DNA from: Agaribacterium haliotis
GTDB lineage: Bacteria; Pseudomonadota; Gammaproteobacteria; Pseudomonadales; Cellvibrionaceae
Assembly (NCBI RefSeq): GCF_002312815.1
Contig: NZ_NKQJ01000003.1
Coordinates: 186,001 to 250,000, forward strand
Direction: 5' to 3'
Length of the DNA stretch: 64,000 bases
The translations under genes and the position numbers were made by a program. This document shows positions 1 to 9,739 of the stretch, piece after piece. The first letter of the stretch is position 1. Each line of letters begins with the position of its first letter. The notes under the pieces were generated by a model. It made no database searches. It was not told where the DNA came from and saw nothing but the letters and a program-made list of their open reading frames with translations.

Positions 1-83
1 ATCGCATGACTGAGCGCGGCTACACCGATAAACAAGTGCGCCTGTTATCAGAGTGGTATCTGCGAGTTAGAAAGTCGCAGTAA
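1..83 (+). CDS. prkA: PrkA-family serine protein kinase, 3' end only
   Basis: The frame starting at base 3 runs open from the window edge to TAA at 81-83 and encodes 26 residues ending in SEWYLRVRKSQ. This matches what I recall of the C-terminus of PrkA/YeaG kinases (a GYT-KQVR-L-EWYLRVRKS pattern). The two genes downstream, yeaH and spoVR, are the usual partners of prkA, which makes the call stronger than the short peptide would allow alone. In enterobacteria the kinase responds to starvation. The rest of the gene lies outside the window. Confidence 0.8.
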   Translation, partial: RMTERGYTDKQVRLLSEWYLRVRKSQ

Positions 84-119
84 TTGTAAAGTCCCAATAA
101 TCGGCTCGGGGGCCTGCAC

Positions 120-1382
120 ATGAGTTACATCATCGACAGGCGGTTGAACTCTAAGAAAAAAAGTACCGTCAACCGCCAGCGTTTTTTGCGCCGCTACCGC
201 GAACATATACGCAAAGCAGTCAGCGATGCCGTCGACAAACGCTCAATTACCGACATGGACAAGGGCGAAAAGATCTCCATCCCGAATAAGGATATCAGCG
301 AGCCGGTATTCCATCACGGCCAGGGCGGCCGCAATACCCGCGTACTGCCCGGTAACGATCAATTTGTTGCCGGCGATCACATCCCCCGCCCCCAAGGTGG
401 ACAAGGTCAAGGTGGCGCAGGTGACGGCGCCTCCGATTCCGGTGAGGGCATGGATGAATTTGTATTTAATATCAGCCAGGAAGAGTTCTTAAACTTTGTA
501 TTTGAAGACCTGGAGCTTCCAAATCTCGTCAAGCGCCAGCTCGCCGGTATAGAAGAGTTTGAATATCGGCGCGCAGGTTTTAGCAATGAGGGCAACCCCG
601 GGCAGATTAATGTCGTGCGCTCGCTGCGCTCGGCCAACGCCAGGCGCATCGCCCTGACCGGTAAAGCCCGGCGTCGCATCAAAGAAATAGAAAACGAACT
701 CGAAGCACTTTCAGACAATGATATCGAAGTGCGCTCAGCGCTTGAGCAAGAGCTGAACAAACTAAAAATTCGTGTACAGAAAGTACCGTGGCTGGACAAC
801 TACGACCTCAAATACAATTTGCAGGTAAAAAAACCACTGCCGACAAGTAAAGCCGTTATGTTTTGTTTGATGGATGTCAGCGGCTCCATGGATCAAGCCA
901 CCAAAGATGTCGCCAAGCGTTTTTTCCTACTGTTGTTTCTCTTCCTGCAGCGCAACTACAAACATATAGAAGTAGTTTTTATCCGCCACCACACCAGCGC
1001 CAAAGAAGTCGACGAGCAAGAGTTTTTCTACAGCCGCGAAACAGGCGGCACCATTGTCAGCAGTGCACTAAAACTGATGCATGAAATTGTCAGCGAGCGC
1101 TACCCGGTTTCCGAGTGGAATATCTACGCAGCGCAAGCCTCTGACGGAGACAACTGGAATGACGATAGCAGCGTTTGCCAAAAAATACTCAGCGAGCAAC
1201 TTTTACCTCTGTGTCAGTATTTTTCTTACATTGAAATTACCCCGCGCGACCGGCAGGCTTTGTGGCACGCCTATGAAGAACTAAAACAGCAGTTCCCAGA
1301 GAGTTTTGCTATGAAGCACCTCGTTGACGCCGGCGACATTTACCCGGTATTTCGCGAACTATTTCACAAGCAGGCAGCATGA
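120..1382 (+). CDS. yeaH: YeaH/UPF0229 (DUF444) family VWA-like protein
   Basis: The product is 420 aa, close to E. coli YeaH (about 427). It has a basic N-terminus, a Gly/Gln-rich linker at about residues 92-110, and a C-terminal half resembling a von Willebrand A fold. The MIDAS-type motif DVSGSM sits at residues 252-257. No signal peptide or membrane segment is visible, so it should be cytosolic. It lies 36 bp after prkA and overlaps spoVR by 4 bp (ATGA), so the three genes should be co-translated. In E. coli the yeaGH pair belongs to the general stress and nitrogen-starvation response; the biochemical role of YeaH is not settled. Confidence 0.93.
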   Translation: MSYIIDRRLNSKKKSTVNRQRFLRRYREHIRKAVSDAVDKRSITDMDKGEKISIPNKDISEPVFHHGQGGRNTRVLPGNDQFVAGDHIPRPQGGQGQGGAGDGASDSGEGMDEFVFNISQEEFLNFVFEDLELPNLVKRQLAGIEEFEYRRAGFSNEGNPGQINVVRSLRSANARRIALTGKARRRIKEIENELEALSDNDIEVRSALEQELNKLKIRVQKVPWLDNYDLKYNLQVKKPLPTSKAVMFCLMDVSGSMDQATKDVAKRFFLLLFLFLQRNYKHIEVVFIRHHTSAKEVDEQEFFYSRETGGTIVSSALKLMHEIVSERYPVSEWNIYAAQASDGDNWNDDSSVCQKILSEQLLPLCQYFSYIEITPRDRQALWHAYEELKQQFPESFAMKHLVDAGDIYPVFRELFHKQAA

Positions 1383-2923
1383 GCGATTCACTGATATCTA
1401 CCGGTTCGGAGTGGGACTTTGATCTAATTCAGCGCTACGATCACGAAATCGGCGCAATAGCGGAAGAGTTTGGCCTGGACACCTACGCCAATCAGATTGA
1501 GATCATCAGCTCCGAACAAATGATGGACTCCTACGCCTCGACCGGCATGCCGCTCGGTTACAACCACTGGAGCTACGGCAAACAATTCTTAAGTGTCGAA
1601 CAAAACTACAAGCGCGGCCAAATGGGCCTAGCCTATGAAATTGTCATCAACTCCGACCCGTGCATCGCCTATTTGATGGAGGAAAACACGCTGACGATGC
1701 AAGCCTTAGTGATTGCCCACGCCTGCTATGGACACAATAGTTTTTTTAAGGGCAATTATTTGTTTCGCAGCTGGACAGATGCAAGCTCCATTATCGACTA
1801 CCTGGTCTTTGCCAAAAACTACATCGCCGATTGTGAAGAACGCCACGGAGTAAATGCAGTTGAAAACCTTCTCGACTCCTGTCACGCGCTGATGAACTAC
1901 GGCGTCGATCGCTACAAACGCCCCTACCCACTATCAACAGCGGAAGAAGAAAATCAACAAAAAGAGCGTGAAGCGTATTTGCAAAAACAGGTGAACGACC
2001 TGTGGCGCACCATTCCAACTGTAGAAAAAGAGAAAGCCGAGCTCGCTGCGGCGCGCTTTCCCAACGAACCCCAGGAAAACCTCCTGTACTTTTTTGAAAA
2101 AAATGCGCCGCTGCTCGAGCCCTGGCAGCGCGAAGTGATACGAATCGTGCGCAAACTCGCTCAGTATTTTTATCCACAGCGCCAAACCCAGGTAATGAAC
2201 GAAGGCTGGGCGTGTTTTTGGCACTATCACTTACTGAATGAGCTGTACAACCGCGGCAAGGTGAACGAAGGTTTTATGCTGGAGTTTATGCAGAGTCACA
2301 CCAGCGTTATCTTCCAGCCCCCCTACAACAGCCCGTATTTTAATGGCATTAACCCTTACACCCTCGGCTTTAACATGATGATGGATATCAAACGCATCTG
2401 TCAGAACCCGAGCGCTGAAGATAAACAGTGGTTTCCGGAGATCGCCGGTAGCCCGTGGCTGCAAACTCTCGACTTTGCTATGCGCAATTTCAAAGACGAG
2501 AGTTTTGTACTGCAATTCCTCTCACCCCGGCTAATGCGCGAACTCAAGCTGTTCACCATCGTCGACGACGATGTAAAAGCCGATATCGCCGTCACGGCAA
2601 TACACGATGAGCAGGGCTATAAAGCGGTGCGCGAAGCTTTGTCGGCCCAATACAACCTCGGCAACAACGAGCCCAACATTCAAATTTACAGCGCCGATAT
2701 TCGCGGCGATCGTTCGCTCACCCTGCATCACTACCGCCACCAGCGCCGCCCGCTAGAGAGGCAAAGCGCCGAAGAAGTTATCAAGCACGTTCACCGTCTG
2801 TGGGGGTTTGATGTGCACCTTTTGTCGCTCGACGATACCATTGTTCGCCAGCGCTTTCACTGCCCGGAACAAGCTCCCGAGCAAGGTAATTTGGAGCCTG
2901 GTAGCCAAGCACCAAAAAACTAA
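1379..2923 (+). CDS. spoVR: SpoVR family protein
   Basis: The product is 514 aa and resembles SpoVR/YcgB along its whole length, including the segments [20 protein letters not shown] and [17 protein letters not shown]. The ATG overlaps the yeaH stop in ATGA. No export signal is seen. The family was named for a Bacillus cortex-formation gene, but in proteobacteria, which do not sporulate, it accompanies prkA and yeaH as a stress-linked unit of unknown mechanism. A 103-bp gap without a clear terminator separates it from the photolyase gene. Confidence 0.93.
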   Translation: MSDSLISTGSEWDFDLIQRYDHEIGAIAEEFGLDTYANQIEIISSEQMMDSYASTGMPLGYNHWSYGKQFLSVEQNYKRGQMGLAYEIVINSDPCIAYLMEENTLTMQALVIAHACYGHNSFFKGNYLFRSWTDASSIIDYLVFAKNYIADCEERHGVNAVENLLDSCHALMNYGVDRYKRPYPLSTAEEENQQKEREAYLQKQVNDLWRTIPTVEKEKAELAAARFPNEPQENLLYFFEKNAPLLEPWQREVIRIVRKLAQYFYPQRQTQVMNEGWACFWHYHLLNELYNRGKVNEGFMLEFMQSHTSVIFQPPYNSPYFNGINPYTLGFNMMMDIKRICQNPSAEDKQWFPEIAGSPWLQTLDFAMRNFKDESFVLQFLSPRLMRELKLFTIVDDDVKADIAVTAIHDEQGYKAVREALSAQYNLGNNEPNIQIYSADIRGDRSLTLHHYRHQRRPLERQSAEEVIKHVHRLWGFDVHLLSLDDTIVRQRFHCPEQAPEQGNLEPGSQAPKN

Positions 2924-3026
2924 GTGCTAAAAAACCGCTCTAGCGAGGCCAATCACGCGTTGCCCTAATTCGCGGAAGCTGAGCTGTAAACTAATCTACT
3001 TCCAAAAATCAGGCGTATAAGCCGAC

Positions 3027-4502
3027 ATGCGCAGCCTAATACTTTTTTTCAAAGACCTCCGCCTAGATGACAACCCGGCCTTAAACGCCGCCTGTCGCGC
3101 AGATGCCGTATTACCTGTTTACCTGTATCGCTGCGGGCAGCGCCCCGGAGCGCAAGCGCAAGATGTTATTCTCAGACAGCAACTTCGACGATTAAAATCT
3201 GAGTTACAACAGCAGCAATTAGATCTCTATGTACTTGAAGGTAGGCTGATAGAGACAGTCAAGCAGCTAGTACTTAAACACCGCATACAAAAAATATGCT
3301 GGAGCTGGTGTTACGAGAAAGACCTGTACGCGCAGCAACTTAAGTTATTTGAGTGGGCTCAACAGCAGGGTCTTGAGCTTGTCTGTGAGCACAGTTTTTT
3401 AATGCTTGCCCCTGCCAGCGTACTCAACGGCCAAGGCGAATACTACAAAGTATTCACATCGTTTTATAAAAAGTTTTGCCTGCAAAAACTTCGCCGCCCC
3501 GAGGCCTTTGATCGCTCACACGCAAAACTCATCGCCCTAGAGCCGGAAATTAGCCCGGCCCGGCTCTATGAACTCGATGCTCAAGCCGAGCCCAAGTGGG
3601 CTGGTGCTATCTTGCAGCGCTGGTGCCACGGCCCAAGTAGTGAACAGCTCGCATATGAGTTTCTAAAAAAACGCCTGAATGCTTATCAGCACTCCAGAGA
3701 CCAGATTGACGACAACTGTGGCAGCCAGCTCTCGGTTGCCTTAGCACTTGGTTTATTAAGCCCAATACGCTTGTGGCACGACTGCCTGAGCATGGCGGCC
3801 GAACAGGAACAGCACGCTTTTTTAAGGCAGCTGGTTTGGCGAGAATTTAATTGGAACTTGCTTTTCCAGCTACCTGAACTGCCCCAAGCAAACTTTAAAA
3901 GCAGCTTTGATCTTTTTCCCTACCAAAACGACAATGCCTTAGTTGAGCGCTGGCAACGCGGACAAAGCGGTTACCCGTTGATAGATGCCGCCATGCGGCA
4001 ACTCTGGCAAGAAGCCTGGATGCCAAATAGAGCACGCATGTTAGTAGCGTCTTTTTTGTGCAAACACCTGATGCAAGACTGGCGCGCAGGCGAAGCCTGG
4101 TTTTGGCACTGTCTGGCCGATGCCGATTTGGCAAATAACGTTTGCGGTTGGCAGTGGACAGCCGGCTGCGGCGCAGACGCTGCGCCTTACTTTCGCATCT
4201 TTAACCCGATCAGCCAGGGGCAAAAATTTGATGCCGAGGCCTGCTATATAAAACGCTGGCTGCCGGAGCTCTCAGCGCTACCGAGCCGCTACTGTCACGA
4301 ACCTTGGGCTGCGCCAAGCTCAGCACTCAAACAGGCGGGCGTGGTTCTCGGCCAAAACTATCCACAAGCCATCGTCGATCACAAACAGGCGCGCCAACGC
4401 GCTCTCGACGCCTGGCACCAACGGCACAGTCGCGAGCAAGCCCCCACCTCGGCCAGCCCTGCACAGCAAAGTTTTGTATTAGGGCCTGTTAACACTAATT
4501 AA
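3027..4502 (+). CDS. phrB: Deoxyribodipyrimidine photolyase (class I CPD photolyase family)
   Basis: The 491-aa product has the N-terminal Rossmann-like antenna domain (starting LILFFKDLRLDDNPAL) and a C-terminal FAD-binding domain. FAD-domain signatures are WREFNWNL (271-278), NRARMLVASF (334-343), DWRAGE (351-356), GWQW (374-377), PYFRIFNP (387-394) and QGQKFD (397-402). It should repair cyclobutane pyrimidine dimers using blue light. A DASH or other cryptochrome subtype cannot be ruled out by eye. The last six codons and the TAA lie inside an inserted MITE. Removing the element and one TA copy gives a frame that stops after FVLD, so the insertion changed only the tail (now FVLGPVNTN), well beyond the conserved core. 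Confidence 0.9.
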   Translation: MRSLILFFKDLRLDDNPALNAACRADAVLPVYLYRCGQRPGAQAQDVILRQQLRRLKSELQQQQLDLYVLEGRLIETVKQLVLKHRIQKICWSWCYEKDLYAQQLKLFEWAQQQGLELVCEHSFLMLAPASVLNGQGEYYKVFTSFYKKFCLQKLRRPEAFDRSHAKLIALEPEISPARLYELDAQAEPKWAGAILQRWCHGPSSEQLAYEFLKKRLNAYQHSRDQIDDNCGSQLSVALALGLLSPIRLWHDCLSMAAEQEQHAFLRQLVWREFNWNLLFQLPELPQANFKSSFDLFPYQNDNALVERWQRGQSGYPLIDAAMRQLWQEAWMPNRARMLVASFLCKHLMQDWRAGEAWFWHCLADADLANNVCGWQWTAGCGADAAPYFRIFNPISQGQKFDAEACYIKRWLPELSALPSRYCHEPWAAPSSALKQAGVVLGQNYPQAIVDHKQARQRALDAWHQRHSREQAPTSASPAQQSFVLGPVNTN

Positions 4503-4744
4503 ATACGCTCTGCTGGAGCCTGAGTATTCGACCAGAAAGGCGCTTTGAGCGCAGTTTAGCAAGCTAAATAAGCGATAAGTAACGCATCGGGGCGGATATT
4601 CAGGCCCAGCCCTTCGGGTTGTGCCCCTCATCCCGCTCTCTGTGTTGTTTGTCGCTTATTTGGAGTAACCAAACTGCGCTCCAAACGCCTTGATAGCGGA
4701 ATGAGGGGCGCAACAGAGTGCACTTAATTAGTGTTAACAGGCCC
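4482..4744. mobile_element. 263-bp MITE with 21-bp perfect terminal inverted repeats and TA target duplication
   Basis: Bases 4482-4502 (GGGCCTGTTAACACTAATTA plus A) are the exact reverse complement of 4724-4744. TA flanks the element at 4480-4481 and 4745-4746, the signature of Tc1/mariner-IS630-type insertion. The interior is a long imperfect palindrome; for example AGGCGCTTTGAGCGCAGTTT on the left matches AGGCGTTTGGAGCGCAGTTT in the reversed right arm. It encodes no transposase, so it is non-autonomous. It supplies the photolyase stop codon. Confidence 0.85.
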
Positions 4745-4751
4745 TAGATTA

Positions 4752-4786
4752 AAGTGAGGCGAGCAAACAATATGCTCACCTCACTT
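4752..4786. repeat. Inverted repeat between convergent phrB and EamA genes
   Basis: A 14-bp arm at 4752-4765 (AAGTGAGGCGAGCA) pairs with 4773-4786 with one mismatch around a 7-nt loop. It lies just beyond the MITE, between two gene ends. It may act as a bidirectional terminator or RNA stabiliser, but no T-run follows on either strand. Confidence 0.5.
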
Positions 4787-4799
4787 AATCAGAGCCCGC

Positions 4800-5750
4800 T
4801 CAAATAAATAAGGGTTTTATCTTTAGCACCCCCATGCGTACACCTTTGCGCAAACCTTTGTAACTGAAGCGATAGATAAAGCGCCCAAAACTCTGCACCA
4901 GGCCCTGAAAAAGCGCTAGAGAAAAAAGCACTAAAGCACTGCCGAAAAATACTTGAGCGCTTAGCTGCTCACCTTCAAGGCTAACACCTAGCGCAATTGC
5001 CATGACCGGCGTCAACAGCGGAATCAAGCTCACGGTGACCACCTGGCAACGTGTTAACACGTAATAAAATGCCACACCGCCAAACATGGAGCCGGCCAAA
5101 ACCAAATAAGTCACGCCGACGATGGACTTTATATCCAGGCTCTGTGGCACATTCGCATCCGTCAGCAACCACGTCAGAACAAAAAAAGGAGCGGCGATAA
5201 ACAAACTACCGCTTAGTTGGCGAAAGGCATCAACCTGAGCACCGGATTTTTTAACCAAAACGGTGGAGAAAGCAAAAAGTGCAGATGAACACAATATGCC
5301 AAGTACCCCCCAAAGCGCGTGCTTGCCAAGCGCTAATTGATCCAAGTTAATTAACACCAAACCGGCAACCGCCACCAACAGCGCCAAAACTCGCTGAAGG
5401 TTAAATGCGTTTTGTTTTAACAAAAGCAGAGCAAACAGCCCGGTAAAAAAAGGATAAGTACCAAATATCACCGCAATTAACGACGACGGAATAAACTGCG
5501 CAGACCAGTACACCAGTAACATATTTGGAAAGATACCAACCGCACCTGCAGCAAACGCTAAAACGTCTTTTTTTTGTTTAACAAGGGGTCGACGAGTTAT
5601 CAACAACAGTGCAGCACACAGCAGCGCGGCCAAGGCCATACGCGCAGTCACCGCGGCCTGAAAACTCAGGCTGCTATTGCTCCATTGAACGGCAAGGGGG
5701 GTTGTTGCCCAAATAAATACAACACTTGTGTAGGCGATGATGACCTTCAT
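4800..5750 (-). CDS. EamA/DMT family transporter
   Basis: The 316-aa product is almost entirely hydrophobic, with about ten membrane segments arranged as two EamA repeats. It starts MKVIIAYTSVVFIWATTPLA, the usual beginning of drug/metabolite transporters of this family. Family members move amino acids, nucleobases or other small metabolites across the inner membrane; the substrate cannot be read from sequence. A perfect Shine-Dalgarno sequence AGGAGGT (complement of 5756-5762) lies upstream of the ATG. An intrinsic terminator 73-104 bp upstream, in the leader, suggests premature termination control. It is convergent with phrB. Confidence 0.88.
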   Translation of the reverse strand: MKVIIAYTSVVFIWATTPLAVQWSNSSLSFQAAVTARMALAALLCAALLLITRRPLVKQKKDVLAFAAGAVGIFPNMLLVYWSAQFIPSSLIAVIFGTYPFFTGLFALLLLKQNAFNLQRVLALLVAVAGLVLINLDQLALGKHALWGVLGILCSSALFAFSTVLVKKSGAQVDAFRQLSGSLFIAAPFFVLTWLLTDANVPQSLDIKSIVGVTYLVLAGSMFGGVAFYYVLTRCQVVTVSLIPLLTPVMAIALGVSLEGEQLSAQVFFGSALVLFSLALFQGLVQSFGRFIYRFSYKGLRKGVRMGVLKIKPLFI

Positions 5751-5822
5751 GATTTACCTCCTGTTTATGTCATCGCTCGTCGAATCGCGTTGTTTCTCCT
5801 TCGGGCTTTTGAGTAAAAACAA

Positions 5823-5854
5823 AAAAGGCCGCAGGAAAATCGCTGCGGCCTTTT
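5823..5854 (-). terminator. Rho-independent terminator in the EamA leader (attenuator candidate)
   Basis: AAAAGGCCGCAG and CTGCGGCCTTTT form a perfect 12-bp stem around an 8-nt loop. Read on the minus strand it is followed by TTTTTTGTTTTT, so it works best leftwards, towards the EamA gene that begins 73 bp further on. It sits between two divergently transcribed genes, where a terminator is unexpected unless a leader RNA is made. The rest of 5751-6052 holds a second hairpin (GCGTGTG...CACACGC at about 5895-5913) and no convincing gene. Confidence 0.75.
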
Positions 5855-6052
5855 GTGAAACTAGTATTACAATGTTGTCACTCTTGCCGCCGCGCGTGTG
5901 CCACGCGCACACGCCAAATCGCCGCCACGCATAGTGGAGCGGTAAAGCTGTGTTTCGGCAAAAAGTGAAAAGTGCTCATCGAAATTTCGATCGCTTCGTT
6001 CTAAAATGATGGGCAAAGTCTGGGCTATAGCGAGCTGGCCGTCAACACGTTT

Positions 6053-7234
6053 ATGAAAATTTTCCTCGTCGGCGGCGCAGTACGCGACAAACTCCTCAAT
6101 TATCCAAGTTCTGAGCAAGATTGGGTTGTCGTTGGCGCAACAGAAGCCGAAATGTTGTCGCGCGGGTTCAGCCCGGTAGGTAAAGACTTCCCCGTTTTTC
6201 TCCACCCCGAAAGCAAAGACGAGTACGCACTCGCCCGCAAAGAAAGAAAAGTTGCCGCAGGCTACGGTGGTTTTAATTTTGATACCGACAGTTCAATCAC
6301 ACTTGAGCAAGACTTACTTCGCCGTGATTTAACAATCAATGCCATGGCGCAAAGTAGCGACGGCCAATTAATTGACCCCTATGGCGGCCAAAGAGACTTA
6401 CAAAAAAAAATCCTGCGTCATGTCAGTGATGCTTTTGTTGAAGACCCGCTGCGAGTTTTGCGTGTCGCCCGTTTTGCCGCGCGCTATGCGCACCTGGGCT
6501 TTCGTGTTGCGGAAGAAACCATGGCGCTTATGCAAAACCTGGTCAAATCTGGTGAGATGCAGCACCTTGTTGCTGAGCGCAGCTGGAAAGAAAGCGAAAG
6601 AGCGCTCGGCGAGCGAAGCCCCTGGGTATATTTTGAAATATTACAACAATGTGGCGCGCTCGCGATTTTAATGCCTGAGCTATCTGCCAACTTACAGCAA
6701 AACAAGCTCGCCATAGCGGCCCTTAAAAAGGCGTGCTCACTGCAAGCAAACCAACCTGTGCGCCTGTCAGCACTTTGCCATCAACTCGCCCCGCAAAAAA
6801 TTCGCGAGCAGCTCGCGCAGCTAAAAGCCCCGAAAAACTATATTGAACTCGCTTCACTGTGTAGCCAGCATCAACGGGCCATCGCAAATTTCCAACAGCT
6901 CTGCGCCGAAGAAATTTTTGCGCTCATCAAACAAAGTGATGCCCTGCGCAAAAGCCAACGCTTTAACGAACTCTTATTAAGTGCAAAAGCCTGTGTACAA
7001 GCACAGCGCTCAAGCAACCATAATTTTAGTTCCGCCAATCAGCTCGCCTACGCCGCCAAACTTTGTTTAAGTATTAGCGGCCGAGCGCTAACTAATGAAG
7101 GCTTAACCGGGCCCGAGATCGGCGCGGAACTTGAGCGCCGCCGCCTGCAGGCTATTGGCCGGCTGCTCGACAGCATTCACAGCTCAAAAGTCACTGTAAC
7201 ACTTAAGCCGGCAGGCGCTGACCGCGCTGAATAA
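6053..7234 (+). CDS. cca: CCA-adding tRNA nucleotidyltransferase
   Basis: The 393-aa product begins [15 protein letters not shown], with the GGxxRD nucleotidyltransferase motif at about residues 7-12. It continues with [10 protein letters not shown] and [14 protein letters not shown], the class II CCA-enzyme core and RNA-binding region. It adds or repairs the 3' CCA of tRNAs in the cytoplasm. E. coli Cca is about 412 aa and has a C-terminal HD phosphohydrolase domain. Here the C-terminal third is shorter and I see no clear HD signature, so the multifunctional activity is doubtful. No strong ribosome-binding site precedes the ATG. The 3' end overlaps the convergent folB gene by 32 bp. Confidence 0.93.
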   Translation: MKIFLVGGAVRDKLLNYPSSEQDWVVVGATEAEMLSRGFSPVGKDFPVFLHPESKDEYALARKERKVAAGYGGFNFDTDSSITLEQDLLRRDLTINAMAQSSDGQLIDPYGGQRDLQKKILRHVSDAFVEDPLRVLRVARFAARYAHLGFRVAEETMALMQNLVKSGEMQHLVAERSWKESERALGERSPWVYFEILQQCGALAILMPELSANLQQNKLAIAALKKACSLQANQPVRLSALCHQLAPQKIREQLAQLKAPKNYIELASLCSQHQRAIANFQQLCAEEIFALIKQSDALRKSQRFNELLLSAKACVQAQRSSNHNFSSANQLAYAAKLCLSISGRALTNEGLTGPEIGAELERRRLQAIGRLLDSIHSSKVTVTLKPAGADRAE

Positions 7235-7568
7235 CAATACCGACATCGCAGGTGTTGCCGATGGCATCGGGTTTAGACAAGCGCAGCTTTAAACCCGGTA
7301 CCTTAAACTCAGTCATCAAACACTCGGCCACCGTTTGCGCCAGCGCTTCAACCAATTCAAAGCGCGTCTGAAGGCAAAGATTTTCTATACGCTTGCACAC
7401 CGCGTTGTAATCAAGCGCATGCTCTAAATCATCACTTTTACACGCGCGTTGACTATCCCAAAGCATGTCGACATCAAAAACAATGCTCTGAGGCTGCTTT
7501 TTTTCATGCTCGTAAACACCGATAACCGTGCTTATTTTTAAGCCTCGAATAAATACAACGTCCATCAA
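7203..7568 (-). CDS. folB: Dihydroneopterin aldolase
   Basis: The 121-aa product (starting [20 protein letters not shown]) has the length and pattern of FolB, including the I-GVYEHEK segment and the [13 protein letters not shown] helix. It converts 7,8-dihydroneopterin to 6-hydroxymethyl-dihydropterin in folate synthesis; members often also epimerise. Its start overlaps the tsaD stop by 4 bp, so it is probably translationally coupled to tsaD. Its 3' end runs 32 bp into the convergent cca gene with no terminator between them. Confidence 0.92.
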   Translation of the reverse strand: MMDVVFIRGLKISTVIGVYEHEKKQPQSIVFDVDMLWDSQRACKSDDLEHALDYNAVCKRIENLCLQTRFELVEALAQTVAECLMTEFKVPGLKLRLSKPDAIGNTCDVGIVIQRGQRLPA

Positions 7569-8602
7569 GCCTGCACCTCAAGCGGCGTCAACTCCTGCAT
7601 CGGCCAACGCGCTTTAACTTGCACACTCAAATCGCTTTGCTGGCCCGCAGCCAGGCGCTGATAACCGGCAAACGCAATCATCGCGCCATTATCGGTGCAC
7701 AGTTCTGGGCGCGCATAAAAAACCGAGGCGCCCATTTTTGCGAGCGCCGCCTCCAGTTTTTCACGCAGACGGCTATTGGCGCTGACCCCTCCGGCAATCA
7801 CCAGGCGCTGATAGGAGCAGGCCTCCAATGCACGGCGACACTTGATCACCAGCGTATCGACAACGGCTTCCTGAAATGCATGAGCGATATCGGCACAGCA
7901 CTGATCGTCGGGCAAACCGTTTTCCTGCTTATTTGCCTCGACGGTGTTTAAGGTGAAAGTTTTTAGACCACTGAAACTAAAATCGAGCCCGGGCCGGTCA
8001 CACATCGGCCGGGGAAATTTAAAACGCCCAGCCTGACCGAGCTCTGCAAGCCTGGCAATATGCGGCCCACCGGGGTAGTCGAGATCCATCATCTTGGCCG
8101 CTTTATCAAATGCTTCACCAGCTGCGTCGTCCAGGCTTTCACCGAGCAATTGGTACTTACCTATCGCTTCAACCTGCACTAATTGTGTGTGACCGCCACT
8201 GACAAGCAGCGCAACAAAGGGAAATTCGGGCGCGTTATCTTCAAGCAGCGGCGCCAACAAATGCCCTTCCATATGGTGCACCCCAATTGCCGGCACTTTC
8301 CAGGCGTACGCCAAGGCGCGCCCAGCGCAGGCGCCGACCATTAGCGCGCCAACCAAACCGGGCCCCTCGGTATACGCCACGGCATCAACCTGTTGTTCGG
8401 ACTTGCAGTCTTTCAACAGTTTATCGATCAGCGGAATAAGTTTGCGTACGTGATCGCGCGATGCCAGCTCGGGCACCACGCCGCCGTATTCGCTGTGAAC
8501 ATCAATCTGACTGTAAAGTTCGTGCCCCAGCAAGCCGAGCTCGCTGTCGTACAACGCTACGCCGGTCTCATCACAGGAACTTTCAATGCCTAAAACGCGC
8601 AT
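7565..8602 (-). CDS. tsaD: tRNA N6-adenosine threonylcarbamoyltransferase
   Basis: I chose the ATG at 8602 because the protein then begins [19 protein letters not shown], the canonical TsaD start; a longer frame to 8650 adds 16 unconserved residues. The product is 345 aa, against about 337 in E. coli. The metal-binding HMEGH motif and the [11 protein letters not shown] and VSGGHTQLV segments are present. TsaD transfers threonylcarbamoyl to A37 of ANN-decoding tRNAs with TsaB, TsaC and TsaE. It is divergent from rpsU, the classic gammaproteobacterial arrangement, and overlaps folB. Confidence 0.96.
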   Translation of the reverse strand: MRVLGIESSCDETGVALYDSELGLLGHELYSQIDVHSEYGGVVPELASRDHVRKLIPLIDKLLKDCKSEQQVDAVAYTEGPGLVGALMVGACAGRALAYAWKVPAIGVHHMEGHLLAPLLEDNAPEFPFVALLVSGGHTQLVQVEAIGKYQLLGESLDDAAGEAFDKAAKMMDLDYPGGPHIARLAELGQAGRFKFPRPMCDRPGLDFSFSGLKTFTLNTVEANKQENGLPDDQCCADIAHAFQEAVVDTLVIKCRRALEACSYQRLVIAGGVSANSRLREKLEAALAKMGASVFYARPELCTDNGAMIAFAGYQRLAAGQQSDLSVQVKARWPMQELTPLEVQA

Positions 8603-8758
8603 AAATTTGTTATCGCCAAGTTGTTTGTTGTACCAAGTTGCTTGCGGCAAGTGCCCCCGATAAACGGCCCGCCGAGCTTATATATAAAGAAGCCGCGGAC
8701 GATAACACAGTTACACGGGGCAATCATGGCTTAAAGGGCTAAAATTTACACACAATGC

Positions 8759-8787
8759 TTGCTCATCGTTAGCTCTGGGTATAGAAT
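8759..8787 (+). promoter_or_regulatory. Predicted sigma-70 promoter for rpsU operon
   Basis: TTGCTC at 8759-8764 and TAGAAT at 8782-8787 are separated by 17 bp, and a GC-rich discriminator (GCGCGCCC) follows. Transcription would start near 8793-8795, about 70 nt before the rpsU ATG. The location matches the known main promoter of the macromolecular synthesis operon. Confidence 0.6.
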
Positions 8788-8861
8788 GCGCGCCCTAATT
8801 TGTGGATGCTGCCGTGCAGGCGGCAACATTCAAGACATTAAAAACGGAAACATTAGTACAT

Positions 8862-9077
8862 ATGCCTTCTGTAAAACTGAAAGAAAACGAACCATTTGAT
8901 ATCGCCCTGCGTCGCTTCAAGCGCTCTTGTGAAAAAGCGGGCATCCTCGCCGAAGTACGTCGTCGTGAATTCTACGAAAAGCCAACTGCTGTTCGTAAGC
9001 GTAAAGCGGCTGCCGCGGTTAAGCGTCACATGAAAAAAGTGAATCGCGAGACCCGTCGCTTCTCACGCCCTTACTAA
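8862..9077 (+). CDS. rpsU: 30S ribosomal protein S21
   Basis: The ATG at 8862 gives a 71-aa protein beginning [19 protein letters not shown], the standard S21 start. A longer frame from 8802 adds 20 residues with no family support. The protein is very basic, as expected for a small-subunit protein that helps initiation of mRNA binding. It heads the rpsU-yqeY-dnaG-rpoD block. The promoter candidate lies at 8759-8787. Confidence 0.97.
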   Translation: MPSVKLKENEPFDIALRRFKRSCEKAGILAEVRRREFYEKPTAVRKRKAAAAVKRHMKKVNRETRRFSRPY

Positions 9078-9143
9078 GTTTTATTCAACTTAGTAAGCCG
9101 CCCGGCGCGCCGACTCTTAGCGCGCCAAGCAACTCTTCTGATT

Positions 9144-9593
9144 ATGGCCAGCCCAGTTAAAGACAGCATTGCCCAGGCAGTGAAAGATGCTATGCGCGCG
9201 CGAGACAAACAGCGTCTCGGGGTATTGCGTATGCTGATGTCTGAGTTTAAACGCGTCGAAGTTGATGAGCGCATAGAGCTCGACGATGTGCGTGTACTCG
9301 CTATTCTAGATAAAGCTGCCAAACAGCGCCGCGACGCCGCCCAGCAGTATCGGGATGCCGAGCGCAGCGATCTCGCCGAAACAGAAGAGTTTGAGATTTC
9401 AGTCATTCAAGACTACCTGCCCAAGCAACTAAGCAGCGACGAACTCGGCGCGCTAGTTGATCAGGCCATCGCCAGCACTGCTGCAGCGTCAATGGCCGAC
9501 ATGGGCAAGCTAATGGCAGTGCTCAAACCCCAAGTTCATGGCCGTGCCGACATGGGTGAAGTCAGCAAACTGGTTAAGCAAAAACTTAATTAA
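9144..9593 (+). CDS. yqeY: GatB/YqeY domain-containing protein
   Basis: The 149-aa product matches the YqeY family: an N-terminal helical domain (DAMRARDKQRLGVLRMLMSE) and a C-terminal part resembling the tail of GatB (ending MGEVSKLVKQKLN). Relatives of the GatB tail bind tRNA in the amidotransferase, so a tRNA-related role is plausible but unproven. It lies 66 bp after rpsU and 146 bp before dnaG; insertion of yqeY between these two genes is common in Pseudomonas and its relatives. The intergenic stretch after it holds no clear terminator. Confidence 0.92.
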   Translation: MASPVKDSIAQAVKDAMRARDKQRLGVLRMLMSEFKRVEVDERIELDDVRVLAILDKAAKQRRDAAQQYRDAERSDLAETEEFEISVIQDYLPKQLSSDELGALVDQAIASTAAASMADMGKLMAVLKPQVHGRADMGEVSKLVKQKLN

Positions 9594-9739
9594 GCTTGCT
9601 TCTTTCAACCCCACTAACTGCTCACACATAGCAAGCCTGCCGCTTTATTCCCGGCTAAATAGCTAAAAACAAACGCCCACCGGGGCCTGGCAGAAGAAAC
9701 AAATTTCCGAATATAGCCGGACGAGTTAAACTTGCCGCC

